DNA from: JANNOG01 sp050329415
Lineage (GTDB): Bacteria; Actinomycetota; Actinomycetes; Actinomycetales; JBBAYJ01
Direction of reading: 5' to 3'
DNA length: 25,310 nt
NCBI GenBank assembly: GCA_050329415.1
Contig: JBHJOS010000051.1
Coordinates: forward strand, 1 to 25,310
Part shown: positions 15,071 through 23,092 of the stretch, piece after piece
How the letters are laid out: each line of letters starts with the position of its first letter
How positions within the stretch are numbered: the first letter of the stretch is position 1
Made by a program: the position numbers and the translations under genes
Notes under the pieces: model-generated
Told to the model about the DNA's origin: nothing
The model's database searches: none
The model's input: the letters and a program-made list of their open reading frames with translations, nothing else

Positions 15071-15172
15071 ATGCGCCCGGTCGACGAGCGGAGCCACTGT
15101 CGACGGCATCGGCGACGAATCGGCGCTCACCTGTGCCGAGGTGTTCGCTCATGTCGACAGGAGGAAACGGAC

Positions 15173-16378
15173 ATGAAGAGAAGGACTCGGCTCCGGGGTG
15201 CTGCCCTGGTCTGCGGGGGAGTGCTCGGTCTCTCGCTTGTGGGAACGGCCGCCACGGCGGTTGCGGACACCGAATCGGGGGGCACCTCACCGCGGGGCAG
15301 CACCGAGAACGAACGGACGGCCGCCCCGACCCGGGCGACCGTGGACACGACGGCGAGCCACCTGGCGCGGGAACTGGGCATCGACATCGACGAGGCGACC
15401 CGACAGGTCCAGTCGCAGACGCGGCAGTCGGCTCTCGCGACCCCCCTGCTCGACGAGCTCGGTGGCCGGACCGGGGGCGCCTACTTCGACCCGTCCGGAG
15501 ACCTCGTGGTCACGGTGACCGACGCGGCAGCCGCCGACCAGGTCCGCGCCGCGGGCCTCACCCCTCGGACCGTGGGGCGCAGCCTGGACACGCTGCGTGG
15601 CGTCGTCACCGAACTGGACACCGAACCGGTGGTGGTGGGCGCCACCGTGGCCGTCGACGTGGACAGCAACCAGGTCGTGGTGTCGCTGCCGGCCGACGCC
15701 GTTGCCCGGCAGGATCCACAGGCCGTGGGCCTGCGGGCGGCAGCCGAGCGTCAGGGCTCGGCGGTCCGGGTCGAGGAGACCGACGACCCGGCGCAGATCA
15801 CCCGTGACGTCGCCGGCGGGGATCCCATGCGGGCGTACGCCAACGTCAACGCGTACTGCTCCGCGGGTTTCAACGTCAGGTACGGAAGCGGTGCGTACGT
15901 CCTGCTGGCCGGGCACTGTTTCCAGCCAGGCTTCGACACATGGATCAACTGGGATGGCTACTACCTGGGCCACCGGCATGCTGCCAGCTTCCCGGGAGTG
16001 GACTACGGGCTGATCAGGATCACCGATCCGGTCAGTCAGATTCCCGGCGTCTACACCTACAACGGCCAGTTCCAATGGATCAACCACGCAGCCGACATGA
16101 TACAGAACCAGTACGTCTGCAAGTCCGGTGCGACGACCGGCGTGACCTGCGGCACGGTCCTGTTCAACGATGCGACCGCCTACTACTGGGAGGGCGCGGT
16201 GTACGACCTGGACGCTGCTCAGATCTATGCAGCCGGTGGCGACAGCGGCGGCTCGGTGTTCGCCGGCACCGCCGCACTCGGACTCGTGTCCGGTGGCAAC
16301 GTGTCGACTTCGAATCCTCTGCTGTTCGTCCAGCCGGTGAGGCCGGCGATGGCCGCCTACCAGGTCAGCCTTTCCTGA
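15173..16378 (+). CDS. Secreted S1E serine protease (alpha-lytic/streptogrisin type)
   Basis: A 401-residue extracellular protease precursor. It has a Sec signal peptide (about 1-31, basic start then LVCGGVLGLSLVGTAATAVA) and a long prodomain (about 32-215), as used by alpha-lytic and streptogrisin enzymes for folding. The mature chymotrypsin-fold domain starts near the ANVNAYCS segment. The catalytic triad is H248 (LLAGHCF), D277 (GVDYGLI) and S358 (GGDSGGS). Cysteine pairs around C-GHC and VCKSG...VTC fit the usual disulfides. AGGAGG (15159-15164) precedes the ATG. A longer frame upstream lacks a signal peptide and is not preferred. Substrate preference is not readable. The terminator at 16424 closes the unit. 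Confidence 0.93.
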   Translation: MKRRTRLRGAALVCGGVLGLSLVGTAATAVADTESGGTSPRGSTENERTAAPTRATVDTTASHLARELGIDIDEATRQVQSQTRQSALATPLLDELGGRTGGAYFDPSGDLVVTVTDAAAADQVRAAGLTPRTVGRSLDTLRGVVTELDTEPVVVGATVAVDVDSNQVVVSLPADAVARQDPQAVGLRAAAERQGSAVRVEETDDPAQITRDVAGGDPMRAYANVNAYCSAGFNVRYGSGAYVLLAGHCFQPGFDTWINWDGYYLGHRHAASFPGVDYGLIRITDPVSQIPGVYTYNGQFQWINHAADMIQNQYVCKSGATTGVTCGTVLFNDATAYYWEGAVYDLDAAQIYAAGGDSGGSVFAGTAALGLVSGGNVSTSNPLLFVQPVRPAMAAYQVSLS

Positions 16379-16423
16379 GCGCAACGCCCTGAGCCGGTCG
16401 CGTCGTTCGCCGTAGTGCCGTGT

Positions 16424-16457
16424 GGGTGAGCCTGTCGTCGCGTCGGCAGGCTCACCC
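16424..16457 (+). terminator. Terminator of protease gene
   Basis: GGGTGAGCCTG (16424-16434) and CAGGCTCACCC (16447-16457) are perfect 11-bp arms around a 12-nt loop, with two more pairs possible inside. It sits 46 bases after the protease stop. There is no T tract. Confidence 0.75.
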
Positions 16458-16468
16458 GCCCGGTCCGA

Positions 16469-16505
16469 CGCCCGACATTCCGTGCCTTTCCTTCCTTGTC
16501 GGGCG
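16469..16505 (+). terminator. Second hairpin before lectin gene
   Basis: CGCCCGACA (16469-16477) and TGTCGGGCG (16497-16505) are perfect 9-bp arms with a 19-nt pyrimidine-rich loop, followed by ggcttcttcg. It is probably a back-up terminator or a control element upstream of the lectin promoter. Confidence 0.45.
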
Positions 16506-16543
16506 GGCTTCTTCGAAACCACGATGCCGACGACGAGTGCTCC

Positions 16544-16549
16544 TATGGT
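16544..16549 (+). promoter_or_regulatory. -10 box of a likely leaderless lectin transcript
   Basis: TATGGT (16544-16549) lies exactly seven bases before the ATG at 16557. This is the spacing expected when transcription starts at the A of the start codon. No ribosome-binding site is present, and no good -35 is seen. Confidence 0.5.
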
Positions 16550-16556
16550 GTGAGCG

Positions 16557-17504
16557 ATGAGACACGCCAGAAAACTCCCCCTGTACTCGGTCATCGCTCT
16601 CCTGCTCGCCGCCACCTCCCTGATCGCGCCGGCTGCGTGGGCGACGGCGGGGACACCGGTCCTGTCCGCGGGTCAGACACTGCGGGCGGGTCAGCAGCTC
16701 GTGGCGCCCGACGGCAGCCATCGCCTCGTCATGCAGACCGACGGCAACGTCGTCGTCTACACCCGGGCCAACCGGGCCGTGTGCTCCTGGGGGACCCGCG
16801 GCAGCGGCAACCGTCTGGTCATGCAGGGTGACGGCAATCTCGTCGTCTACAGCCCCGGCAACCGCGCGCTGTGGGCCAGTCGCACGTCCGGGACCAACGT
16901 GCGGTTCGTGATGCAGTCCGACGGCAACGCGGTGGTCTACTCGTCGACCAACCGGGCGCTCTGGAACTGCAAGGCGGCGGTGCCCGTGTCCCGGCCGGCG
17001 GCGGGCAATGTCCTCGCGTCCGGGGCGACGTTGCCTGCGGGTGCGCAGCTGGTCTCGCCGGCACGCTCCCACCGTGTCGTCGTGCAGGCGGATGGCAACG
17101 TCGTGCTGTACGGGCCCGGCAACGCCGTCCGGTGGGCCAGCCGGACGAGCGGCACCGGCAACCGGCTCGTCATGCAGGGCGACGGGAACCTCGTCGTCTA
17201 CACCACCGCCGGACGGGCGGCCTGGAACAGCGGCACGTCCGGCAATCCGGGCGCCCGCGCGGTGCTCCAGGACGACGGCAACTTCGTCGTCTACCGGCCC
17301 GACGGCCGGGCGGTCTGGGCGAGTGCTGCCCCGGCCGCGCCGTCGCCACGCCCCGGATGCGACGCCGCCTACCCCGACGTCTGCATTGCGCCGCCGCCGC
17401 CGGACCTCGACTGCGGCGACATCCCGCACCGCCGGTTCCGGGTGCTGGCGCCCGACCCCCACAACTTCGACTCCGACCGCGACGGGGTCGGCTGCGAGAA
17501 CTGA
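16557..17504 (+). CDS. Secreted tandem B-lectin protein with Excalibur tail
   Basis: A 315-residue secreted protein: Sec signal peptide (about 1-29, ending AWA), two bulb-type (GNA-like) lectin domains (about 32-140 and 148-257), a Pro-rich linker, and a C-terminal Excalibur motif (about 285-314) with the Ca-binding-like loop DSDRDGVGCE. Each lectin domain has three copies of the mannose-binding signature QxDxNxVxY. All six (Q60, Q90, Q120, Q177, Q207, Q238) keep the Q, D, N, V and Y residues. Such domains bind mannose-type glycans, and tandem versions occur in lectin-like bacteriocins. Excalibur motifs are found in extracellular actinobacterial and Bacillus proteins. Cell-surface glycan binding is inferred, the target is unknown, and no immunity gene is seen nearby. 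Confidence 0.9.
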   Translation: MRHARKLPLYSVIALLLAATSLIAPAAWATAGTPVLSAGQTLRAGQQLVAPDGSHRLVMQTDGNVVVYTRANRAVCSWGTRGSGNRLVMQGDGNLVVYSPGNRALWASRTSGTNVRFVMQSDGNAVVYSSTNRALWNCKAAVPVSRPAAGNVLASGATLPAGAQLVSPARSHRVVVQADGNVVLYGPGNAVRWASRTSGTGNRLVMQGDGNLVVYTTAGRAAWNSGTSGNPGARAVLQDDGNFVVYRPDGRAVWASAAPAAPSPRPGCDAAYPDVCIAPPPPDLDCGDIPHRRFRVLAPDPHNFDSDRDGVGCEN

Positions 17505-17508
17505 GCGG

Positions 17509-18369
17509 TCAGCGAGGTTCCGTGGGCCGCGGCGCGGGCGGCCCGTGGCACCTCCGGAGGCATGGACGCGGCCGCGCTCGGCCCGTCACGGTCGGCTGTC
17601 GAACGTGACCCAGGTGTCCGGCGGTAGCTCCGGACGTCCCGGGACGGGTCTTCGCTCGATCCGCCACCGTGGGTCCACGAGGCCGGCGAGTCGGCACCAG
17701 AACCGGGCCGCCGGCAGGTTGGCCTCCTGGTGGGCGACGGTCCAGGTCGCCGGCGGGTCGCTGACAACGGTGCGGGCGAAGGCAGTGCCGAGTCCGGCTC
17801 GCCGGACCGGTGCCACGAGGAAGAGGCTGGAGAGGACGGGCACCGGTCCGTCCGGGCCCCTCGCGAGCGCAAACCGATGGGATGGGCTCCCGCCTGGGAG
17901 GCAGGGCGACGACACGGGCGTCCGGGGCGAGCCGACGAGCAGCTCTGACGGCAGGCAGCATGTCGCTGTCGGCGGTGACGAGCAGGGCGACCCGGTACCG
18001 GCGGAGGGCGGCGTCCTCGACGAGCTGAACTCCGAAGCTGACGTCGGACTCCTTCTCCTCGTGGGCACGTCGACGGGAGCCCCACGAGCGGCATTCATGT
18101 GTCGTCGTCTGGAAGCGTCCGACGTGCACCTGGGTGACCCGCCCGTGAGCGCTGAGGGCGTCCAGGTAGGCCTGCTGGCGGGGACGGCCGGGACCGTCGA
18201 CCAGTGCGGTGAAGCAGTGCAGTCCCGTGAGCTCCTGACCCGGGCGGAGCAAGGAGGTGCAGAGACTCTCGAGGTCGAGCCACAGACCGCGACGGCCGCG
18301 TGCCTGATGCATGCCGTGATAGAGATTGAAACCGTCGACGTATGCGATGACCTGGTCGTCCCCCGACAT
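17509..18369 (-). CDS. NYN-domain protein with foreign out-of-frame tail
   Basis: The first about 160 residues are an NYN (PIN-like) RNase domain: AYVDGFNLYHGM with D12, EEKESDVSFGVQL with D109, and LLVTADSDML with D134/D136 (numbered from the ATG at 18369, with TTG at 18378 as an alternative). These acids are those expected to bind metal. After VVALPPRRE (about 17890) the normal C-terminal helix of the family is missing. The frame then runs on to 17509 as Arg/Pro/Gly-rich sequence that is a frame-shifted reading of a GNAT gene remnant. The RNase core could still fold, but the gene looks truncated by a deletion. No ribosome-binding site is evident. Confidence 0.6.
   Translation of the reverse strand: MSGDDQVIAYVDGFNLYHGMHQARGRRGLWLDLESLCTSLLRPGQELTGLHCFTALVDGPGRPRQQAYLDALSAHGRVTQVHVGRFQTTTHECRSWGSRRRAHEEKESDVSFGVQLVEDAALRRYRVALLVTADSDMLPAVRAARRLAPDARVVALPPRREPIPSVCAREGPGRTGARPLQPLPRGTGPASRTRHCLRPHRCQRPAGDLDRRPPGGQPAGGPVLVPTRRPRGPTVADRAKTRPGTSGATAGHLGHVRQPTVTGRARPRPCLRRCHGPPAPRPTEPR
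17586..17873 (-). pseudogene. 3' half of a GNAT acetyltransferase gene
   Basis: In the frame offset from the NYN gene, 95 codons ending in TGA (17588-17586) read as the C-terminal half of a GNAT N-acetyltransferase. It has the core strand PVLSSLFLVAP, the acetyl-CoA loop VRRAGLGTAFA, a TWTVAHQEANLPAARFW segment and a closing W-rich strand. The preceding N-terminal half (strands 1-3) is absent. Upstream in this frame the sequence is only the shadow of the NYN domain. It has no start of its own, so it is a remnant fused out of frame to the NYN gene. Confidence 0.75.
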
Positions 18370-18383
18370 GGGGGACAAGCCTG

Positions 18384-18407
18384 CCGGGTCCGGGTCCGGG
18401 TCCGGGT
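18384..18407. repeat. Hexanucleotide tandem repeat upstream of NYN gene
   Basis: Four perfect copies of CCGGGT (18384-18407) are followed by a degenerate CCGGGG. They lie just 5' of the NYN start on the minus strand. Such tracts can vary in copy number by slippage, which would change promoter or leader spacing. Confidence 0.75.
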
Positions 18408-18537
18408 CCGGGGAGCGGCCGTGGTGCGCTGCGCTCGTCTGATCCGTCGGACTTGCGGCGAGGTGTCCACGTCGACTTGCACGGCTGGAGCGTCGCGGAC
18501 ATCATGCTGGGTACCCCGCCGGCCTCGGCCGGTCAGA

Positions 18538-18568
18538 CGGCCCGCTACGGCGGGCCGCTTTCCTTTCT
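18538..18568 (+). terminator. Orphan intrinsic terminator on plus strand
   Basis: CGGCCCGC (18538-18545) and GCGGGCCG (18550-18557) are perfect 8-bp arms with a TACG loop, followed by ctttcctttct. A smaller hairpin, CCGGC-ctcg-GCCGG, lies just before it. This is the most typical intrinsic terminator in the window, yet no plus-strand gene precedes it. The rest of 18408-18631 shows no recognisable gene. Confidence 0.6.
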
Positions 18569-18631
18569 CCGCCGGCGGACGACGACGTCCCCGATGCGTG
18601 ACGACCGGCCCGCGGCGATCCGGACCTGCCG

Positions 18632-19504
18632 TCAGGACGCCGCCAGGCGCGCCTTCTCGGCCGCGATGTCGAAGTCCGCGGGCGGCCACGTGAGCTCGAG
18701 GTCCCGCAGGGCGCCGAGCAGCAGCGTGGCGACCGTCAGCCGGGCGTACCACTTCCGGTCCGCCGGCACGACGTACCAGGGCGCGGCCGGTGTCGAGCAG
18801 CGCCCGAGGGCCTCGGAGTACGCCGCCAGGTAGTCGTCCCACCGGGCGCGGGCGCGGAGATCGTCCGGGTTGTACTTCCAGTGCTTGTCGGGGCGGTCGA
18901 GCCGTTCGGCGAGGCGGTCCCTCTGCTCGTCACGGGAGATGTGCAGCATGACCTTGACGATCGACGTGCCACTCGCCGCGACCTCGCCCTCGAAGGCGTT
19001 GATCAGGTCGTAGCGGGCGCGCCACTCCGCCTCGGGTACCAGGTCCTCGACCCGCACGACCAGGACGTCCTCGTAGTGGGAGCGGTCGAAGACCCCGATG
19101 TGACCGGGGGTCGGCAGCGCCCGGCGGATCCGCCACAGGAACCCGTGGGCACGCTCCTCGTCCGTCGGCGCCTTGAACCCGCGGATCATGACGCCCTGTG
19201 GGTCGGCTGCGCCGACGACGTGACGGACGATGCCGCCCTTGCCCGAGGTGTCCATCCCCTGGAGCACCAGCAGCACGGCACGCTCCGCGATCCCCGCTCG
19301 GTGCTGGGCGTAGAGCCGCTCCTGGAGCCCGGCGATCTCGTCGGCGGTCGCGGTCAGGGCCGTGCGCCCCGCGGCCTTGTCGCCGGCGAACCCCGGGGTC
19401 GCCCGGGTGTCGACCCGGCCGACGTCGAACTCGTCGCCGACCGGCACGGCCAGGAGGGAGCGCAGCGCGCCCACGTCGGGCGGGCAGGACGAGGCGGCAG
19501 TCAT
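18632..19504 (-). CDS. Polyphosphate kinase 2 family protein
   Basis: A 290-residue cytoplasmic PPK2-family phosphotransferase, which uses polyphosphate to phosphorylate nucleotides. Walker A is GMDTSGKGG (residues 83-91), the Walker B region is GVFDRSHYEDVLV, and the lid Arg-rich and KHWKYNPDD segments are typical. A conserved FKAPTDEERAHGFLWR stretch supports the single-domain PPK2 class that phosphorylates AMP or ADP; the exact class is not certain. The ATG at 19504 lacks a ribosome-binding site. TACCCT six bases before it would fit a leaderless start. An upstream in-frame start would add ten residues. It follows the 1154-residue membrane protein gene by 37 bases but may have its own promoter. 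Confidence 0.92.
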   Translation of the reverse strand: MTAASSCPPDVGALRSLLAVPVGDEFDVGRVDTRATPGFAGDKAAGRTALTATADEIAGLQERLYAQHRAGIAERAVLLVLQGMDTSGKGGIVRHVVGAADPQGVMIRGFKAPTDEERAHGFLWRIRRALPTPGHIGVFDRSHYEDVLVVRVEDLVPEAEWRARYDLINAFEGEVAASGTSIVKVMLHISRDEQRDRLAERLDRPDKHWKYNPDDLRARARWDDYLAAYSEALGRCSTPAAPWYVVPADRKWYARLTVATLLLGALRDLELTWPPADFDIAAEKARLAAS

Positions 19505-19541
19505 CGTCGCAGGGTACGGGTGCCGCGTCGGCACCCGCGGG

Positions 19542-22500
19542 TCATCCGGGGTCGTCGATCCAGCTGCCGAGCCACCGCTCGCGGGCCTCCACCCGGACGC
19601 GCACCATGCGGCGGGCCGCGTTCGCGGCGACCCGGGCCTGGCGCTCCCGGCTGAGCACTTCGTGGAAGACGTCCCGGCACAGGGCGTCGAGTCGCTCGGC
19701 GGTGTCGCCGGGCTGCCCGTGCAGGGTGACCGCCAGCTTGAGCCGTTCCATGGTGCTGGTGGGCGAGGTCCGGCGCATCCGGTGGTACTCCACCTGGGCG
19801 TCCGCGACCTCCGGGTGAGCGAGCACGGCGGCGAGGACCATCCGCCAGCCGGACTCCGGCGACGGCGGCGACGGCGCGGCGGGGCCCCGGATCTCCCAGC
19901 TGGCCCAGATCGGGTGCCCGGTGCCGGGGCGCGGCTCGGGCATGGCGACCGGCGGGCTCACCAGGCAGCGGTACCCCCGGGCCGGGGTCCGGTCCGTCCC
20001 GCCCGGTGCGCCGTGCCGCGCCAGGTACTCGTCCAGGTGGTAGTCGCCGGCCGGGACCGCGCCGTCGGTGACCATCAGCATGAGCGCGCTGACGTCCTGC
20101 ATCGACAGGGCCGTCAGGGCCGCCGCGGCGACCCGGGCCTCGCGCAGTGCCGCGAGGACCGAGACGAACGAGCCCTGCCGGGCCGGCCCGAGGACCGTGA
20201 CCTGCTGCAGCCGGGAGGGGTCCCCGGCGGCCGGCGCCGGTCCCGCGGCGGGCTCGCTCGGCGTCGTCGGCTGGGCCAGGCCCTGGACCGGAACCCATCG
20301 TCCGGTCAGCGGGCCGAACCGGCGGTCGGCGACGTGCAGGGCGGCGCCGTGGCGGCGCGCGGTGGCCACCACCCGGGCCAGCAGCGACTGGCGGGACTCG
20401 TGGTCGCGGTCGTCGAGTCCCACGGTGATGCGCACGTTGACACCGCGGGCCAGCAACGGGTCGCTGGCCTGGGACCCCCACGGGCCGGAGCCGGGGTCGG
20501 CGAAGTCGAGGGGTTCCGCGGGAACGTCTCGGAAGCCGACCGACGGGCTCCGGACGAAGGTCACCGGGCGGTAGTGCGGTGGTGCGGCGATCTCCGCCAG
20601 GACGTCACACGTCAGCGCGGTCACCCGCGCTGCCGAGGGCCGGTCCGTCGGCGACCACTCGCCGGGCGACAGGGTCAGCAGGAGGTCCACCTTGTCGGTG
20701 AAGGTGTAGAAGAACGCCGCTTCCGTCCGGACCAGCGCCGTCCACTCCGACGGGCGCCGTGCCACTGTGCGGGCCGGGCGTTCCCGGGCCACGCGCACCA
20801 GGGACGCATCGTAGGGGGAGCCGCCGGGTGGCTCGCCGGGATGGTCCTGCACTTCCGCCGGTTCCGCGAGGGCGCCGGTGACCAGCCGGTCAGTGGTGAC
20901 CCACTGTCGGACGTCGTCGACGTCGGTGAGGAAGCTCTGGGCGTGCACCCGGGCCGGAGCCCCGTCCCGGGAACCGTGGACGTGGCGGATGTGCACCCGG
21001 ACATGGACGTCCTCGCTGGCCCGCAGCGTGACATCGACGAGAGTGGCCCGCGGCAGGTAGCGTCCGGCCCCGGCACCCCGGTCGTCGTCGGGCAGGGTGA
21101 CGAGCTCACGGGGGCGCCCGTCGAACGACATGGTGGGCACGAGGGTCCGGCCGTGGCCGCGCAGCCAGCGGGGGACGAACTCGAAGGGCGGGTGGCGCAG
21201 TCGGTCCACCGCCCGTCCGATGGCCATCAGGACCGTGAGCGCAAGCACGGCCAACCACTGCAGCGCCACCAGGACGATCGCGGCCGCGGTGAGCACCCGG
21301 GCCGGGCCGCTCCCCGTCGCTGCCACGGCGTCCGCGGTCAGGGCCACCACCGCCAGAAGGATGTTGCCGCCGATGGCGGGCCAGCCGATGTAGTGCTGGG
21401 GCAGGACGACGAGGGAGCGCAGCCGGCGGCGCTGCTGCAGGCTGATGAGGGCGATGATGAGGCCCGGTACGAGCAGGAGCAGGGTGAGCAGCGGCTCGGC
21501 GGCGTCCCCCAGGCGGCCGGGGCCACCGGCACTGGCCAGCAACAGCCCGAAGACCAGCGTCACGAGCAGGGCGTTCGCCAGGAGGGCGGCGAGCAGGCGC
21601 CCGGCTCCCGAGGGGCGGGCGTCGACCAGCGTGGCCAGCACGTGGGCCCTCACCGACCGGTAGGACCCCAGGCCCAGCCCCGCGCCGTGCCGGCGCCACT
21701 GCACGTGCCCGTTCGCCTCTCGCGGGTCGTTGTCGACGTGCAGGTCGTAGTCGAGTTCGTCCCGTTCGATGGCGTCGGCCACGGCATCCGCCCAGGCCCG
21801 GCGCCCGGAGTCCGACAGGACCGGGACCGGCCCGTTCCCCAGTGCCACCGGCGGGACCGACGACCGTGCGCCCGGCAGCCGACGGTCGCGCAGGTAGCGC
21901 GCGTACTCCAGGGCGTCCTCGCGGCGGCGCAGCACGAGTTCGCCCATCCGGGCACCGGCGCTGCCGGTCTCGTACCGGAGCAGGCTCTCGGTCGGCTGCG
22001 GGGTCTCGGAGGCCGGGTCGGGGGTGGCCGAGACAGAGGACCTCGCCAGCAGGAGGGCGTCCGCCCGCAACGCGCGCACCGCCCGGCGGTCGGCGTCGCT
22101 CGTCATGAGCATGTGGCGGACCGACATCTGCTGCGGTACCTGAAGGGTGACGTGGTAGGAGTCGAGATGGCCCGGGATCGTCGTGGTGTAGGCGACGCTG
22201 ACCTGCTGGGTCGAGACGAGGGCCGACAGCGACCCGCGCCGCGGCGGCGAGGCCCGCAGCTGGGGCGCGTCGTAGGACACCCGGGTCTGGTGGGGTTCGG
22301 CGGGCAGGCGAACCACGACGACCTGGTCCCGGGCGATGTCGTACAGCAGGCGGTGGAACGCGGGCGGGACGTCGAGCCAGGTGAGGGCCTCGTCGAGATA
22401 CGGGCCGGGGGCCGCGCTCTCCGACGGCACCGGCCAGTCCACCCGGCCGTCCTCGACGATGGCGGACAGCGCCGTCTCGACGAGCCACCGCGCGGGCTCG

Positions 22501-23006
22501 CCGATGTGGCGGGGCGGCGGGGTCCGGGTGGGCGGCCCTCCCGGGGGGTGCGCGCGCAGCTGGCGGAGCACGGCGATGACGGCGGCGGCCATCAGCCGGT
22601 TGACCTCGCGGCCCGTCATCCGGGGCAGGACCGTCCCGGCCCCGTCGTAGCAGGTGACGGGTCCGAGGGAGCGCCGCTCGTGGCGGGCCACCGGCAGCCA
22701 CAGCGTCGGGCGGCCGTCCGGGTCCCGCCAGGGTTCGAGGGTGAGGGCCCGGCGGCGGGCGCGGGTCAGCCGGGCGAGGTCGACGTCGATGTCGACCCGG
22801 CGGTCGAGATGGCTGGCCTCGACGAGGGTCAGGGTCTGGGACACCCGGTCCACGTGCTCCCACCGCAGAGACGCCAGGAGCAGGTGCAGCCCCACCCGCT
22901 GCCGGGTGGAGCGGTCGGGCCGCGCGGGCGGCACCGGCAGGCTGCGGATCGCCGACTCGAGCAGGGCACGGCCGGCCCGCCCGCGGTCTTCGTCGCCGTC
23001 GTCCAT
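19542..23006 (-). CDS. Large four-helix membrane protein, unknown function
   Basis: A 1154-residue protein I cannot assign to a family. Residues 1-460 are soluble, with His, Trp and Tyr spread through it and several strand-rich segments (for example SVAYTTTIPGHL and YHVTLQVPQQMS). A membrane block follows, with helices at about 471-492, 503-523, 547-563 and 571-596. A second soluble half (about 600-1154) contains repeated LTVLMA/VRAR-type helical segments and no obvious catalytic motif. ATG at 23006 is chosen with a GGGGGG stretch just before it. The frame stays open to 24155 but there overlaps the zinc-ribbon gene as shadow. It is co-directional with the SPFH and zinc-ribbon genes (86-bp gap), suggesting a shared envelope-related role (inference). 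Confidence 0.8.
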   Translation of the reverse strand: MDDGDEDRGRAGRALLESAIRSLPVPPARPDRSTRQRVGLHLLLASLRWEHVDRVSQTLTLVEASHLDRRVDIDVDLARLTRARRRALTLEPWRDPDGRPTLWLPVARHERRSLGPVTCYDGAGTVLPRMTGREVNRLMAAAVIAVLRQLRAHPPGGPPTRTPPPRHIGEPARWLVETALSAIVEDGRVDWPVPSESAAPGPYLDEALTWLDVPPAFHRLLYDIARDQVVVVRLPAEPHQTRVSYDAPQLRASPPRRGSLSALVSTQQVSVAYTTTIPGHLDSYHVTLQVPQQMSVRHMLMTSDADRRAVRALRADALLLARSSVSATPDPASETPQPTESLLRYETGSAGARMGELVLRRREDALEYARYLRDRRLPGARSSVPPVALGNGPVPVLSDSGRRAWADAVADAIERDELDYDLHVDNDPREANGHVQWRRHGAGLGLGSYRSVRAHVLATLVDARPSGAGRLLAALLANALLVTLVFGLLLASAGGPGRLGDAAEPLLTLLLLVPGLIIALISLQQRRRLRSLVVLPQHYIGWPAIGGNILLAVVALTADAVAATGSGPARVLTAAAIVLVALQWLAVLALTVLMAIGRAVDRLRHPPFEFVPRWLRGHGRTLVPTMSFDGRPRELVTLPDDDRGAGAGRYLPRATLVDVTLRASEDVHVRVHIRHVHGSRDGAPARVHAQSFLTDVDDVRQWVTTDRLVTGALAEPAEVQDHPGEPPGGSPYDASLVRVARERPARTVARRPSEWTALVRTEAAFFYTFTDKVDLLLTLSPGEWSPTDRPSAARVTALTCDVLAEIAAPPHYRPVTFVRSPSVGFRDVPAEPLDFADPGSGPWGSQASDPLLARGVNVRITVGLDDRDHESRQSLLARVVATARRHGAALHVADRRFGPLTGRWVPVQGLAQPTTPSEPAAGPAPAAGDPSRLQQVTVLGPARQGSFVSVLAALREARVAAAALTALSMQDVSALMLMVTDGAVPAGDYHLDEYLARHGAPGGTDRTPARGYRCLVSPPVAMPEPRPGTGHPIWASWEIRGPAAPSPPSPESGWRMVLAAVLAHPEVADAQVEYHRMRRTSPTSTMERLKLAVTLHGQPGDTAERLDALCRDVFHEVLSRERQARVAANAARRMVRVRVEARERWLGSWIDDPG

Positions 23007-23092
23007 GCCCCCCCCGGGTCGTGATCGGGGTCCCAGCGTTGGGGAACACCTGCGCAGGCGTCCAGGACCTTTCGGGCAGGTCTCCGGTTCAG

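Noticed and set aside
18384..18414. Tandem CCGGGT units considered as a CRISPR-like or iteron array
   Set aside because: Units are only six bases with no spacers, and there is no cas, rep or origin gene nearby. It is simple sequence repetition.
18453..18833. Plus-strand frame over the orphan terminator region
   Set aside because: It starts with TTG without a ribosome-binding site, runs through the terminator hairpin and then antisense into the PPK2 gene, so coding is unlikely.
19362..23024. A very long plus-strand open frame (about 1220 codons) opposite the large membrane protein gene
   Set aside because: Its translation is rich in Arg, Gln, Gly, His and Asp without hydrophobic structure, typical of an antisense shadow in high-GC DNA. 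The minus-strand frame has membrane helices and normal composition.
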